Positions 27,412-35,646 of a DNA stretch of 64,000 nucleotides are shown piece after piece. Both the position numbers and the translations under genes were made by a program. The notes beneath the pieces are model-generated. The model had not been told where the DNA came from. It did not search any database and was given only the letters and a program-made list of their open reading frames with translations. Numbering within the stretch: position 1 is the first letter of the stretch; each line of letters opens with the position of its first letter. This DNA comes from Hyphomicrobiales bacterium (GTDB lineage Bacteria > Pseudomonadota > Alphaproteobacteria > Rhizobiales > Rhizobiaceae): positions 1 to 64,000 of the forward strand of contig UBXV01000022.1 in NCBI GenBank assembly GCA_900469625.1, given 5' to 3'.

Positions 27412-27434
27412 GCATCGCGGCGTTGCCGCGATGC
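27412..27434 (-). terminator. hairpin between exoK and exoL
   Basis: GCATCGCGGC (27412-27421) and GCCGCGATGC (27425-27434) form a perfect 10-bp stem with a 3-base loop in the 102-base gap. On the minus strand it is followed by GCGATTTCTTG, only weakly T-rich. It could partly terminate exoHK transcription or stabilise the upstream message, uncoupling glycanase and succinylase levels from the glycosyltransferases. Confidence 0.55.
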
Positions 27435-27461
27435 ACGGATGCGGGCGGCACCTTGCCGTCC

Positions 27462-28244
27462 TCAGTCCAGCTTGCAGGCGACGGATTCGGCGAACTGGCA
27501 CTTGTCGCCAGGCGCGGTGAAAGCGATCCGGTCGACCTGCAACGCGGTCGGCCCCTTGTAGTTGAAGGTCCCCATCCAATCGCTGAGCGTGTCGGTGCCC
27601 CAGAGGCTGAAGAAGATCTTCTGGGCATTGGCCGGGATCTTGGCGGGATCGGTCACTTCGTGGACCAGTTCGCCATTGACGTAATAGCGGATCCGTTCTT
27701 TCTCCCAGACGAAGGCGTAGTCGTTGAAACCCTGGTTGGCGCCGCCCGGCACATCGGCGAGCTTCTCGTTGCCACCCTTGGCCGCGACGTACTGGTTGAG
27801 TTGCACCTTGGCCGGGTTCTTGCCGAGCACCTCGAAGTCGATCTCGTCGTGCTGTTTCTTGTCGGCGGGGCCGATGTAGGTAAAGAAAGCCGAATTCAGG
27901 CCGGATCCGTCGGCGGCCTTGATGCGGGCCTCATACGTGCCGTAGCCGAAGCGCTTGCGGGTCTGGACTTCGCCGCAGGCATAGTTGCGCTCGCCCGTCT
28001 TGCCTTCCTCGAACTTGAGCTCGAGGATGCCGTCGACGACGGCCGCATGCTCCTTCGACCAGGTGCAGTTCTGGTGCGGGCCGTTGTTCCAGCCATCGGA
28101 GATGTACCAGCGACCGGTATCGAGCGTGTCGAAACTGTCGAGGAACGAAGTGCCGGTGGCGCCTTGCTGCGCCGAAGCGATGCCGGCGTTGCCGGCAACG
28201 AGGATTGAGAGAAGGGCGAGGCGGTGAGGTCGGATCGATCTCAT
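27462..28244 (-). CDS. exoK: ExoK, secreted endo-1,3-1,4-beta-glycanase
   Basis: Glycoside hydrolase family 16 enzyme that cuts nascent succinoglycan to lower molecular weight forms. 260 residues with a Sec signal (MRSIRPHRLALLSILVAGNA to ASA). The GH16 catalytic motif HDEIDFEVLG supplies the nucleophile and acid/base glutamates, preceded by GYGTYEARIKAADGSGLNSA and followed by FVWEKERIRYYVNGELVHEV. The start 28244 follows AAGGA and lies 2 bases after exoH; longer in-frame extensions are antisense to exoH and were rejected. Known ExoK is exported by the PrsDE type I system, so the role of the signal peptide is less clear. Confidence 0.95.
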   Translation of the reverse strand: MRSIRPHRLALLSILVAGNAGIASAQQGATGTSFLDSFDTLDTGRWYISDGWNNGPHQNCTWSKEHAAVVDGILELKFEEGKTGERNYACGEVQTRKRFGYGTYEARIKAADGSGLNSAFFTYIGPADKKQHDEIDFEVLGKNPAKVQLNQYVAAKGGNEKLADVPGGANQGFNDYAFVWEKERIRYYVNGELVHEVTDPAKIPANAQKIFFSLWGTDTLSDWMGTFNYKGPTALQVDRIAFTAPGDKCQFAESVACKLD

Positions 28245-28246
28245 GG

Positions 28247-29362
28247 TCAGGTCCTTTGCTGAGGCGAGTAGTCGGTGCGTCGTCCTGCGTCCGGGCGCGC
28301 ACCGGTTTGGGAGGAGCCGGTGCGGCTGCCGGTCAGGACGGCGGTGAAGCCCGGTGCCATGCGCTTGGCAAAACCATGCGCGGCAACGAGAAGGGCGATC
28401 GTGATGACGGGGCTGGCGAAGTAGAACAGCCGGTAGTCTGCTATCCCGGTCCGGTTCCAGATCATCCAGAACAGGATGAGCAGGGGGTAATGAGCGCAGA
28501 AGATAAAGAAGCTGAGGCCGCCGGTCCGCGTCAGCCGTTCGCCGAGCCGGGTGCGAACGAGTAGGGCGGAAATGGCCCAGGAACCGAGGATGCCGGAAAG
28601 CGCCACAAGGCTGCGCAGCATGTCGACCCAAACCGGAAATTCCGGGCCGGTCTGATAAAGAACAAGTGAAAGCGCCACGGCTACGGCGAGGAAGATAGCG
28701 GCAATCCATCGGGCATGGGCGTCGAACCGCTTCACGTCGATGCGATGGAGGCTCAGATAGATGCCGGCCGAGAAGCCGAAGAGGATCGATTTCTTCAGGA
28801 AAATTCCATTCGGCAGCGGAAGAACCGCATAGGCAAACAGGACGAACAGCGTCGGCAACGGATAGCGCTTGATCAGCCATGCCAGCAGCGGCGAGAGCAG
28901 AATGCAGAGCATCAGATCGCGCAGAAAATAGAGCGGAACGTTGATCGGCAGACCTTCGAGAGCAAACGCAAGACTCAGCCATTCGCGCGGGCTTGCATCG
29001 ATCACATCAGGCAGATAGCCGAAGCCGATCGCCTTGAGCTGCGCGATGCAGACGAGCGCCAGAAATGCCAGGTTCCACAGAAGGAACGGCAGCATAACAG
29101 TGCGCGCCTTGGTTCGGATTGTCTTGCCGTAGTCGAATGTCTCAAGGCCGCGGCGGAACAGGAGGTAACCCGATATCGCGCTGAGGCAGGGAACGCCGAC
29201 GCGAAACAGGCTGTCGCCCAGAAACACGCGCAACCAGTCCCAGAAACCGTAGATCCCGAGGAATGGGCTCGTCGAGGGATCATGCGGCACATGCACGAAG
29301 ACGATGCCGGAGATCAGCACGATGCGCATCAGATTGATCCGCGAGGAGATGTTCGCGTCCAT
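28247..29362 (-). CDS. exoH: ExoH, succinoglycan O-succinyltransferase
   Basis: Inner-membrane acyltransferase family 3 protein of 371 residues (about 370 in S. meliloti) with some ten hydrophobic segments. The N-terminus NLMRIVLISGIVFVHVPHDP holds the likely catalytic histidine. GVPCLSAISGYLLFRRGLET and the FFIFCAHYPLLILFWMIWN region are family features. Succinylation by ExoH is needed for symbiotic activity and for cleavage by ExoK. Start 29362 (MDANISSR) is chosen because the codons before it lack a ribosome site. First gene of its operon, with about 400 bases of leader. Confidence 0.94.
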   Translation of the reverse strand: MDANISSRINLMRIVLISGIVFVHVPHDPSTSPFLGIYGFWDWLRVFLGDSLFRVGVPCLSAISGYLLFRRGLETFDYGKTIRTKARTVMLPFLLWNLAFLALVCIAQLKAIGFGYLPDVIDASPREWLSLAFALEGLPINVPLYFLRDLMLCILLSPLLAWLIKRYPLPTLFVLFAYAVLPLPNGIFLKKSILFGFSAGIYLSLHRIDVKRFDAHARWIAAIFLAVAVALSLVLYQTGPEFPVWVDMLRSLVALSGILGSWAISALLVRTRLGERLTRTGGLSFFIFCAHYPLLILFWMIWNRTGIADYRLFYFASPVITIALLVAAHGFAKRMAPGFTAVLTGSRTGSSQTGARPDAGRRTDYSPQQRT

Positions 29363-29772
29363 AGCCACGATATCCGTCACTCCTATCTGCCGGCGCCATT
29401 TTCGGCGCCGTTTCAACAGAGCAGACTAGAGCCCGCATCCCCTAAGCTAGGGCAGGGGCGTGGCTGAAAATATGGCGCTGCAGCAAAAGAATCGGCCACC
29501 ATCTGCTGCAATGCAGCATTCGCCACAATTCAAAATCACTGCAATTTGATCACGATTTGACCGGCCCTATCGCCAAAAGTCCACCGGTTGTCGCGTCTTG
29601 CGGCATATGCGCATATTCTGATGGAGTGCTGCCGATGGTTGTGGCGGCGATCGAAATCAGCAAGCAAAAATTGCTGATTTTTCTGCGTTGACGATGGTCA
29701 ATTCGGCATATTTTGCCGCGCCCGCTGGGAAATGCGGCGAGTGTAAGGCACTGTCGGCTTTGCCGACCGCCC
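29363..29772. promoter_or_regulatory. exoH leader and exoT-exoH gap, with no exoI gene
   Basis: 410 bases with no gene. In the S. meliloti map I recall, the nuclease-like gene exoI lies between exoT and exoH; here only regulatory-looking A/T-rich sequence remains. It holds a perfect odd palindrome TGCTGCA-A-TGCAGCA at 29504-29518, an A/T-rich segment near 29519-29560 (CAAAATCACTGCAATTTGATCACG), and the hairpin listed at 29654. It should contain the exoH promoter. Confidence 0.6.
29654..29682 (-). terminator. probable terminator downstream of exoT
   Basis: AAATCAGCA (29654-29662) pairs perfectly with TGCTGATTT (29672-29680); loop of 9 bases. It lies about 90 bases after the exoT stop on the minus strand. 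The tail is more T-rich on the plus strand (ATTTTTC), so it may work in both directions. It would separate exoT transcription from the exoH operon. Confidence 0.5.
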
Positions 29773-31266
29773 TCATTCTGCGGGTTCTGGTGCCGGCGTC
29801 GGTGCGCCGCGCTGGCGGAGCATCTGCACGAGTTTCCGCAGCAGCTGGCGCTCCATCAAAGCCATCAGCACGAGGTAGATCAGCCCACCGACAGCGGCGC
29901 CAAGCAGCATCTGCACGATGGCGTTGGGAGCAAGCGACCCGAAGCGTTCAAGCAGGAAACGCACGGCAAGGGCCATGGCAAGGGCTGCAAACATCGGGCG
30001 GGTCGTAACAAGGAAGCCTCTTGCAAACGGCAATCGATCGGCCCGGAACACGACCCAGGAATAACCGACGAGCGTCAGCACGTTGACGATACAAAGCGCC
30101 ACCATCGCATCGATCAGCGAGCCGTTGATGGCGCTGTAGGCCACGGCAACGGTGGTGATGACGGCACGGATCACGGCCCACCAGAACAGGATGCCTCCCT
30201 TACCGATGCCCTTGAGATAGGGCACGTAGGTGCTGCAAGGGGTCAGGATGCCCTTGGACAGTGCCAGCAGACCGAGCACCGGCCAGGCGGCGACCCATTG
30301 GCTGCCGAAGAGCACGAGCATCGCCGGTTCGGCAAGCGCCCACAGCCCGAACATCATCGGCGCGAGCAGGACGGTGGTCACTTGCGTGCTCAGCATCAGC
30401 GCCTGCGACCGGCGCTCGCGATCCTCGCCCATATGGCTGAAGGCGGGGAAGAGCACGCCCATGACGGCCGAAAGCACGATCTGGTTGGGAATGCTGGAAA
30501 ACCGGTTGGCGGCGGAATAGGCGCCCGCGTCGGAAAGGCCGAGATAGCGCGAGATGATCACCATCGGCGATTGGAATGTGATGAAGTTGGCGAATTCCGA
30601 GCCCATCATGCCGAGGCTGAAGCGGCTCAAGGCCCAGACGCGGCGGAATGAGAACACCAGTTTCGGCACATAACCGGAAACGGCATAGAGTCCCGCAAGC
30701 CGGATCAGCGCCGAGACGAAGAGCTGCCCTAGCAGCGACCAGACGCCGAAGCCGGCAAGCGCCATGGCGACGGCGACGAGCGCGCCGATCGTTTCGGAAA
30801 TCATGCTCCAGGCGGCATCCTTGCTGAAATTCATCCGCCGCGCGAGCAGCGCGTAGGCGACATCGCCGCCGAGTTGAAGCGGGATGAGCAGGCTCATGAT
30901 CTCTAGAAGATAGGCGGCATCAGGCGCGCCAAGCAGCGTTGCCAGGGGGGCTGCAAAGACGAAAAGGCCAAGCGCCATGGCCATGGAAATCGCCAGATTG
31001 GCCCAGAAAGCCGAGTGCACGAGATCCATTTCCTCGTCGCGCTGAATGATCAGCGCGGAGGCAAGACCGGCTCCGCCGATCATCGCCAGAAACTGCACGA
31101 CGGTGAGTGCTACAGCCACCGTTCCGAACTCTTCCGGCGTCAGGATACGCGCAAGAATAGGCACGGTGACAAATTTCAGCCCGAATGTGCCTGTCTTTGA
31201 GAGCACGCTCCAGCCGACGTTACGGGTGACAGATTTGACATTGACGGTTGAGGGCAAGGCGAACAT
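29773..31266 (-). CDS. exoT: ExoT, lipid-linked succinoglycan repeat flippase (Wzx-like)
   Basis: Inner-membrane MOP-superfamily polysaccharide transporter, 497 residues with about 12-14 hydrophobic segments. It moves the finished octasaccharide on its lipid to the periplasm. Typical features are the amphipathic N-terminus VKSVTRNVGWSVLSKTGTFG, PILARILTPEEFGTVAVALT and the repeated SALIIQRDEEMD-like loops. Start 31266 (MFALPSTVNV) has AAGGG about 9 bases upstream; in-frame ATG 31287 is less likely. Divergent from exoW across 114 bases. Confidence 0.93.
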   Translation of the reverse strand: MFALPSTVNVKSVTRNVGWSVLSKTGTFGLKFVTVPILARILTPEEFGTVAVALTVVQFLAMIGGAGLASALIIQRDEEMDLVHSAFWANLAISMAMALGLFVFAAPLATLLGAPDAAYLLEIMSLLIPLQLGGDVAYALLARRMNFSKDAAWSMISETIGALVAVAMALAGFGVWSLLGQLFVSALIRLAGLYAVSGYVPKLVFSFRRVWALSRFSLGMMGSEFANFITFQSPMVIISRYLGLSDAGAYSAANRFSSIPNQIVLSAVMGVLFPAFSHMGEDRERRSQALMLSTQVTTVLLAPMMFGLWALAEPAMLVLFGSQWVAAWPVLGLLALSKGILTPCSTYVPYLKGIGKGGILFWWAVIRAVITTVAVAYSAINGSLIDAMVALCIVNVLTLVGYSWVVFRADRLPFARGFLVTTRPMFAALAMALAVRFLLERFGSLAPNAIVQMLLGAAVGGLIYLVLMALMERQLLRKLVQMLRQRGAPTPAPEPAE

Positions 31267-31380
31267 CCCGTGAGCCCTTTGAAGCATGAGTGACAAAGGG
31301 CAAGCATTAGATATACGGCCGCGACCCGGTGGGAGGTGACCACGCAAGACTCTTCATAGAGAAACCGCAGGGGCGAAAAG
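31267..31380. promoter_or_regulatory. divergent exoT / exoW promoter region
   Basis: 114 bases separate the two outward-facing genes, so both promoters must lie here. The exoW ribosome site is GCAGGGGCG before ATG 31381. The only short A/T-rich word is ATTAGATATAC near 31305-31315, a possible -10 region. No clear operator was seen. Confidence 0.5.
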
Positions 31381-32346
31381 ATGGCAAAGCTTACGATTAT
31401 TATTCCTTACTATCAGAAGGAACCGGGAATTCTTCGGCGGGCGCTGAAGTCCGTTTTCGACCAGACATTTCAGGACTTTCACGTCTTGGTTGTCGACGAT
31501 CAGTCACCATATCCTGTTGATGAAGAACTGGCTCCGCTCGGTGACGATCTTCGCGCGCGCATCACCGTTATCAGGCAGGAAAACCAGGGGCCGGGCGGCG
31601 CGCGCAACACCGGGCTCGACCATGTTCCCGCTGATTGCGAATATCTCGCCTTCCTCGATTCGGACGATCTATGGACGCCGGATCACCTGAAGAACGCCTA
31701 CCAGAGCCTGACGCGCTTCGGTGCCGATTGCTACTGGGCGTCGATCTCGGGAGGCGATGCATTCTATTATCATTTCGGCGTCGCCGACCTCCTGAAGAGC
31801 GACACCTGCATTCGGTTGCAGGAGAGCCCGTTGGTGGTCGAAATTCCCGATCTGTCCCAAGCGATGTTGCGCAACTGGAGCTTCCTGCATCTGTCGTGCA
31901 TGGTGATCGGGCGCCCGCTGTTCGAGACGATCCGCTTCGATGCAGCACTTCGGCTGGCGGCTGAAGACGTCCTGTTTTTCTGCGACTGCGTGCTTGCGGC
32001 CAAGCGGGTGGTATTGTGCGATGCCGCAGGTGCCGAGCGCGGCGAGGGCATCAACATCTTCCATTCGATCGACAGCGACTCGCCTGAATTCCTGCAACAG
32101 CAGTTCAACACCTTCGTCGCGCTCGAAACGCTCGAAGGTCGCTTTTCGCGCCGGCCGCAGGAAGTTGCCTCGATCCGCTCCTACCAGCACACGGCCCGCC
32201 GACAGGCCCTGTGGAGCCAGGCGCGGCGGCTGCGTCGCAAACAATCGCCTCAGTTCAGGCTTCTGGCGCGCTGGGTATTGCGCGACCCGAAGCTGCTGAA
32301 AAGCGCCATCGAACTGGCCGTCGGAAAACTGTCACCACAACGCTGA
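31381..32346 (+). CDS. exoW: ExoW, succinoglycan beta-1,3-glucosyltransferase
   Basis: Family 2 glycosyltransferase of 321 residues (about 319 in S. meliloti). It has the start LTIIIPYYQKEPGILRRALK, VLVVDDQSPYPVDEEL, QGPGGARNTGLDHV, the metal motif YLAFLDSDDLWTPDHL and LAAEDVLFFCDCVLAAKRVV with the catalytic-base region. ExoW adds the seventh sugar of the repeat. Upstream of exoV on the same strand with an 83-base gap; the two probably share the promoter facing exoT. Confidence 0.94.
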   Translation: MAKLTIIIPYYQKEPGILRRALKSVFDQTFQDFHVLVVDDQSPYPVDEELAPLGDDLRARITVIRQENQGPGGARNTGLDHVPADCEYLAFLDSDDLWTPDHLKNAYQSLTRFGADCYWASISGGDAFYYHFGVADLLKSDTCIRLQESPLVVEIPDLSQAMLRNWSFLHLSCMVIGRPLFETIRFDAALRLAAEDVLFFCDCVLAAKRVVLCDAAGAERGEGINIFHSIDSDSPEFLQQQFNTFVALETLEGRFSRRPQEVASIRSYQHTARRQALWSQARRLRRKQSPQFRLLARWVLRDPKLLKSAIELAVGKLSPQR

Positions 32347-32429
32347 TCGAAAAGACAGCATCCCCGAGGAGGGAACGGACTCGCCGCTTGTGGCGCCGGA
32401 CATATTCTATTCGAGAGAAGGGACCGCCT

Positions 32430-33380
32430 ATGAAGCCCTATTACTGGGAATCACATCACGGAAATTTCGGAGACGACCTCAATCTTTGGCTCTGGGATTT
32501 CCTCTTGCCTGGTTTCCGCGACAGCCATGACGACATTCTGCTCGTCGGCGTCGGTACGGTGCTCAACCGCGCGTTATTGCCCGACGGCATGCGAAAACTG
32601 GTGCTCGGCAGCGGCTTCGGCTACGGGATGCTGCCGGACATGCGCGACACGGCGGAGTGGGATATCCGCTGCGTGCGTGGCCCGCTCACGGCCGAGAAGG
32701 TCGGGATCTCGCCGGAACTCGGTATTATCGATCCGGCGGTGATGGTTGCCGAAATGCCGGAATTCCGGGACCTGCCGAAGACCCACAAGGCCAGCTTCGT
32801 GCCCCATTGGGAAAGTGCCATCGCCGGCATGTGGCCGCAAACCTGCGGCACGGTCGGCCTTCACTATATCGACCCGCGCGGCGAGGCCGGAGCGGTGATC
32901 CGGGAGATCGCCCAATCCGAGTTGATCGTGGCGGAATCGATGCATGGCGCGATCCTGGCAGACGCGTTTCGCGTTCCCTGGGTTGCGGTCACGACATCGA
33001 ACAGCATCAACAGCTTCAAGTGGAACGACTGGGCGCAAACTGTCGGCGTCAGCTACCGCCCGCGCCACGTTCCCGTTTCAAGCCGCGCCGAGGCGATGAT
33101 CAAGGGCACGCGCTTCTGGGGCATGGACTTCGAGATGCCCGAAACCTATGGCGAGGATCCGAACCGCCGTCAGATCGACGGCGAACTGGTTGTCGGCACG
33201 ATGCAACCGCGACAAACCTTCCTGCGCGGGGCGGCCAAGCAGTTACTTGCCGCACCCTCGACGCTGGCCTTATGGCAGGCGAGCAGGGCAGCGCCGCAAC
33301 TGAGCGACGATCGTGTGCTTGCGGAGCGCAAGGCGCGCTTCCGCGACGTGTTGGATACGGTCCGCCGCGATTACTTCTAG
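32430..33380 (+). CDS. exoV: ExoV, succinoglycan ketal pyruvyltransferase
   Basis: Adds the pyruvate ketal to the terminal glucose of the octasaccharide. 316 residues, the length of ExoV. It has the polysaccharide pyruvyltransferase family start YYWESHHGNFGDDLNLWLWD (the N-GDD motif), CVRGPLTAEKVGI and the C-terminal IAQSELIVAESMHGAILADA, whose SMHG belongs to the active site. Start 32430 follows AGAAGGGA; the open frame extends upstream into exoW but without a ribosome site. Meets exoU tail to tail, with a terminator between. Confidence 0.95.
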   Translation: MKPYYWESHHGNFGDDLNLWLWDFLLPGFRDSHDDILLVGVGTVLNRALLPDGMRKLVLGSGFGYGMLPDMRDTAEWDIRCVRGPLTAEKVGISPELGIIDPAVMVAEMPEFRDLPKTHKASFVPHWESAIAGMWPQTCGTVGLHYIDPRGEAGAVIREIAQSELIVAESMHGAILADAFRVPWVAVTTSNSINSFKWNDWAQTVGVSYRPRHVPVSSRAEAMIKGTRFWGMDFEMPETYGEDPNRRQIDGELVVGTMQPRQTFLRGAAKQLLAAPSTLALWQASRAAPQLSDDRVLAERKARFRDVLDTVRRDYF

Positions 33381-33392
33381 CCGGATGAGATC

Positions 33393-33417
33393 AACGGCGC
33401 CCTCGCCGGGCGCCGTT
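33393..33417. terminator. bidirectional terminator between exoV and exoU
   Basis: AACGGCGCCC (33393-33402) and GGGCGCCGTT (33408-33417) form a perfect 10-bp stem with a TCGCC loop, centred in the 45-base gap between the convergent stops. A terminal A/T pair on each side gives a short TT tail in both directions. Confidence 0.8.
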
Positions 33418-33425
33418 GCAGGGGA

Positions 33426-34475
33426 TCAGTTCCGTTCTGCGCTGGCAGGAAGCAAATAGCGCAGGCGGCGTGCGCCGTCGCCGCGTTCGTCATGCGCCTC
33501 CGGCCCGGTGGTCCTCAGCCGCTCCGTCTTGTCAGCCAGAATCCCACCGGCGACTGCGGGAAATGCCCCCGGCTTGCCGAGCAGGTAGCGAATGGCGGCA
33601 ATCGGGCCACCATCGCGTTTCAGGTCGAGAAAGCGCCGGTGCTCGTAGCGCCCTCGGATATGGCGTTCGTGCCGGCGGATGACCGCGGCAGCCTCCACGC
33701 TTAGTCGGTTAGCGGCGAGAATGTCCCGATCGGCCTCGTAGAGCCTCTTCAAGTCGTCGGTGCGGTGACTGCCGCTCAGTGAATTGCCGCGCACGATTGC
33801 CGCGTAACCGCAGCTGTGAATGATGCTATAACGCGCACCCTTGGCGAGGGCCCGCAGGTAAAGATCGTAGTCTTCGCCCAGCCGAAGCGTCTCGTTGTAG
33901 ACGAGCTCATGGGCGGACAGAAACTCACGCCGCATCAGGGGCTTCAGAAACCCGATCTCGCCCCGCTTGACCCCGCGGCGCGAAATATTGCCCTCGACGA
34001 AACCCGTGAGATCGAGACGGCGCGGCTCCGGCTGAAACCGGCCGATATCACCCGCAGCGCTTGCAGCGGTCACCTCGTCCATGAAGGCGATGTTGTCGGC
34101 CACGAAATCCCAGTCCTTCACGGCGAGCAACTGCGCGAGCCTTCCGGGCAGAAAGAAATCGTCGGCGTCGAGGATGGCAAGGACCGGCGAGCGGCTGATC
34201 GAGATTGCATGGTTTCGCGCAGCTGATGGCCCGCGATTTGTTTCAAACCGCACCACCTGCAATCGTCCGGTGTCGTCGGCAGCGGAAAGGGCAGCTGCGG
34301 CTGTTTTGTCGGTCGAACCGTCGTCGATGACGATGACTTCTGCGGTTTCAGGTTCGGCGAGCGCCGATGAGACCGCGCGTGCGATCGTTTCAGCGGCATT
34401 CTTGGCGGCGATGATGACACAGACGTCCATCGTTGCAGCTGCGGTCATTGTGGCCTCCAGCGTTCCATCGGTCAT
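33426..34475 (-). CDS. exoU: ExoU, succinoglycan glucosyltransferase
   Basis: Family 2 glycosyltransferase of 349 residues. It has VCVIIAAKNAAETIARAVSS, VIVIDDGSTDKTAAAAL, ETNRGPSAARNHAISIS, the metal motif VLAILDADDFFLP and RLGEDYDLYLRALAKGARYS with the catalytic-base region. ExoU adds the sixth sugar, a beta-1,6 glucose. Start 34475 (MTDGTLE); an in-frame ATG at 34499 is possible. On the same strand as exoX, 115 bases downstream of it. Confidence 0.93.
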   Translation of the reverse strand: MTDGTLEATMTAAATMDVCVIIAAKNAAETIARAVSSALAEPETAEVIVIDDGSTDKTAAAALSAADDTGRLQVVRFETNRGPSAARNHAISISRSPVLAILDADDFFLPGRLAQLLAVKDWDFVADNIAFMDEVTAASAAGDIGRFQPEPRRLDLTGFVEGNISRRGVKRGEIGFLKPLMRREFLSAHELVYNETLRLGEDYDLYLRALAKGARYSIIHSCGYAAIVRGNSLSGSHRTDDLKRLYEADRDILAANRLSVEAAAVIRRHERHIRGRYEHRRFLDLKRDGGPIAAIRYLLGKPGAFPAVAGGILADKTERLRTTGPEAHDERGDGARRLRYLLPASAERN

Positions 34476-34590
34476 GCCGGCTGCGCCGGCGTGCCGCACG
34501 ATGCAACGGGATCATGTCGCAACAGCGTCAAAACATTGGCCATTTTGGTGATTGTGCCGGTGGTCGCGCCATCGCACCACCTGATAAGCG

Positions 34591-34875
34591 TCAGGGATTG
34601 AAGTGTCCCGGCCGGTTCAGGCGGCCGGTCGTAACCTTGCCGGTCTGCTTGTCCTCGGGCGCCGCGCGTGCGCTCTCGGCCGCCTTCCTGTCGCGTTCGC
34701 GTGCCTTCTTCCAGACGAGGAAGACGACGGCCAGGAAATAGCCGACCTGCATCAGGACGGCACAGATCAAGGTCTGTATCAGGGTCGAGCTCAGGGAGCC
34801 GTTCAGCAGATAGGTGACGATGGCAAAGACCGTCAAGGCGCCGATCATGCTGACAAAGACACGGGGGGCGAACAT
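34591..34875 (-). CDS. exoX: ExoX, post-translational inhibitor of succinoglycan synthesis
   Basis: Small inner-membrane protein of 94 residues (98 in S. meliloti). Two membrane helices, at about 6-26 (VFVSMIGALTVFAIVTYLLN) and 33-54 (IQTLICAVLMQVGYFLAVVF), are followed by a charged cytosolic tail (KKARERDRKAAESARAAPED). ExoX lowers succinoglycan output according to its dosage relative to ExoY. The divergent exoX/exoY pair, separated by 771 bases, is the expected regulatory arrangement. Confidence 0.9.
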   Translation of the reverse strand: MFAPRVFVSMIGALTVFAIVTYLLNGSLSSTLIQTLICAVLMQVGYFLAVVFLVWKKARERDRKAAESARAAPEDKQTGKVTTGRLNRPGHFNP

Positions 34876-35646
34876 CGCGCTACCCAGCCTTCCGGTCGAC
34901 TGTCGGAGTGTTCATCGGAGCAAATGCCCTCCCTCCATGGAATTTCAATATATTGGCCGTTTCCGCCCGGTTCAACCGGCAACAGCCACAGATGCGACAG
35001 AAGCGGCTATAGCCCCGAAAATGTTTATGTCGCCTTTAGAACAGGCAGGCGCCAATCAAATTCCGTTGATCTGCCGGTCGGATGCTCTGCTGAAGAATCG
35101 TTTTCTGCCGCTCGACAGGGCGTCGGGGCTTGAGACGACTGGTCCGGTCCACCTTCCACTCCCTGTGGGTTTCGCCTTGTTTGGCTCGTCTTGCAGTTGG
35201 CTTCGATCAACCCGGACTATCAACTTTTGTTACAAGATTCTTGCCTGTGAAAGTTTTGTGCGTGCAATGCAAAATATTGCTGCGGCGCAAAATGCCGCTC
35301 GGAAATTGACGGATTGCAATTCTCGAGGGCCGAAATCTACGAGGCGCAAGACCAAAGCAAACATCCTCCGCTCGATGTATGGCCGATTATTTCATGAGTA
35401 ATTTGGATTTATTGCCAAAATATATCGAATTAAACTCGGCGCCACTTGGCATTCCATGAATAGATGATCGTCGATTGGGCGAAAATATTACATATTCGCG
35501 ATCAATGATATACGCCTGCGGCTCGCTACCGGGGCGGCGGTCATCTTTTCGCCTTTAAAAAGCAAATCCTAACCATACACTCATTCTTGGATACGAGTGC
35601 GCCCCAAGGGGACCGACCAATCGCCAACGTAAATGGAGTCTTCTCT
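34876..35646. promoter_or_regulatory. long exoX-exoY regulatory region
   Basis: 771 bases without an accepted gene, becoming strongly A/T-rich from about 35230 on. It must hold the divergent exoX and exoY promoters, known in S. meliloti to integrate MucR and ExoS/ChvI control. Visible elements are A/T-rich tracts (TTTTGTTACAAGATTC near 35224; GCCAAAATATATCGAATTAA near 35415), an imperfect palindrome CGAAAATATTACATATTCG at 35480-35498 (14 of 19 positions) and CCTTTAAAAAGC near 35553. The exoY ribosome site is GGAG 8 bases before 35647. Open frames crossing the region are antisense or low-quality. Confidence 0.7.

Noticed and set aside
26592-28208. 538-codon plus-strand frame antisense to exoL and exoK
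   Set aside because: Spans two well-supported genes on the other strand and contains no domain; an effect of high GC content.
28245-28982. Upstream extension of the exoK frame into exoH
   Set aside because: The extension is an alternative frame of exoH; ATG 28244 has its own ribosome site and begins the signal peptide.
34814-35401. 195-codon open frame on plus strand over exoX and the exoX-exoY gap
   Set aside because: It starts antisense inside exoX, has no ribosome site, and its composition matches a shadow frame running into noncoding A/T-rich DNA.
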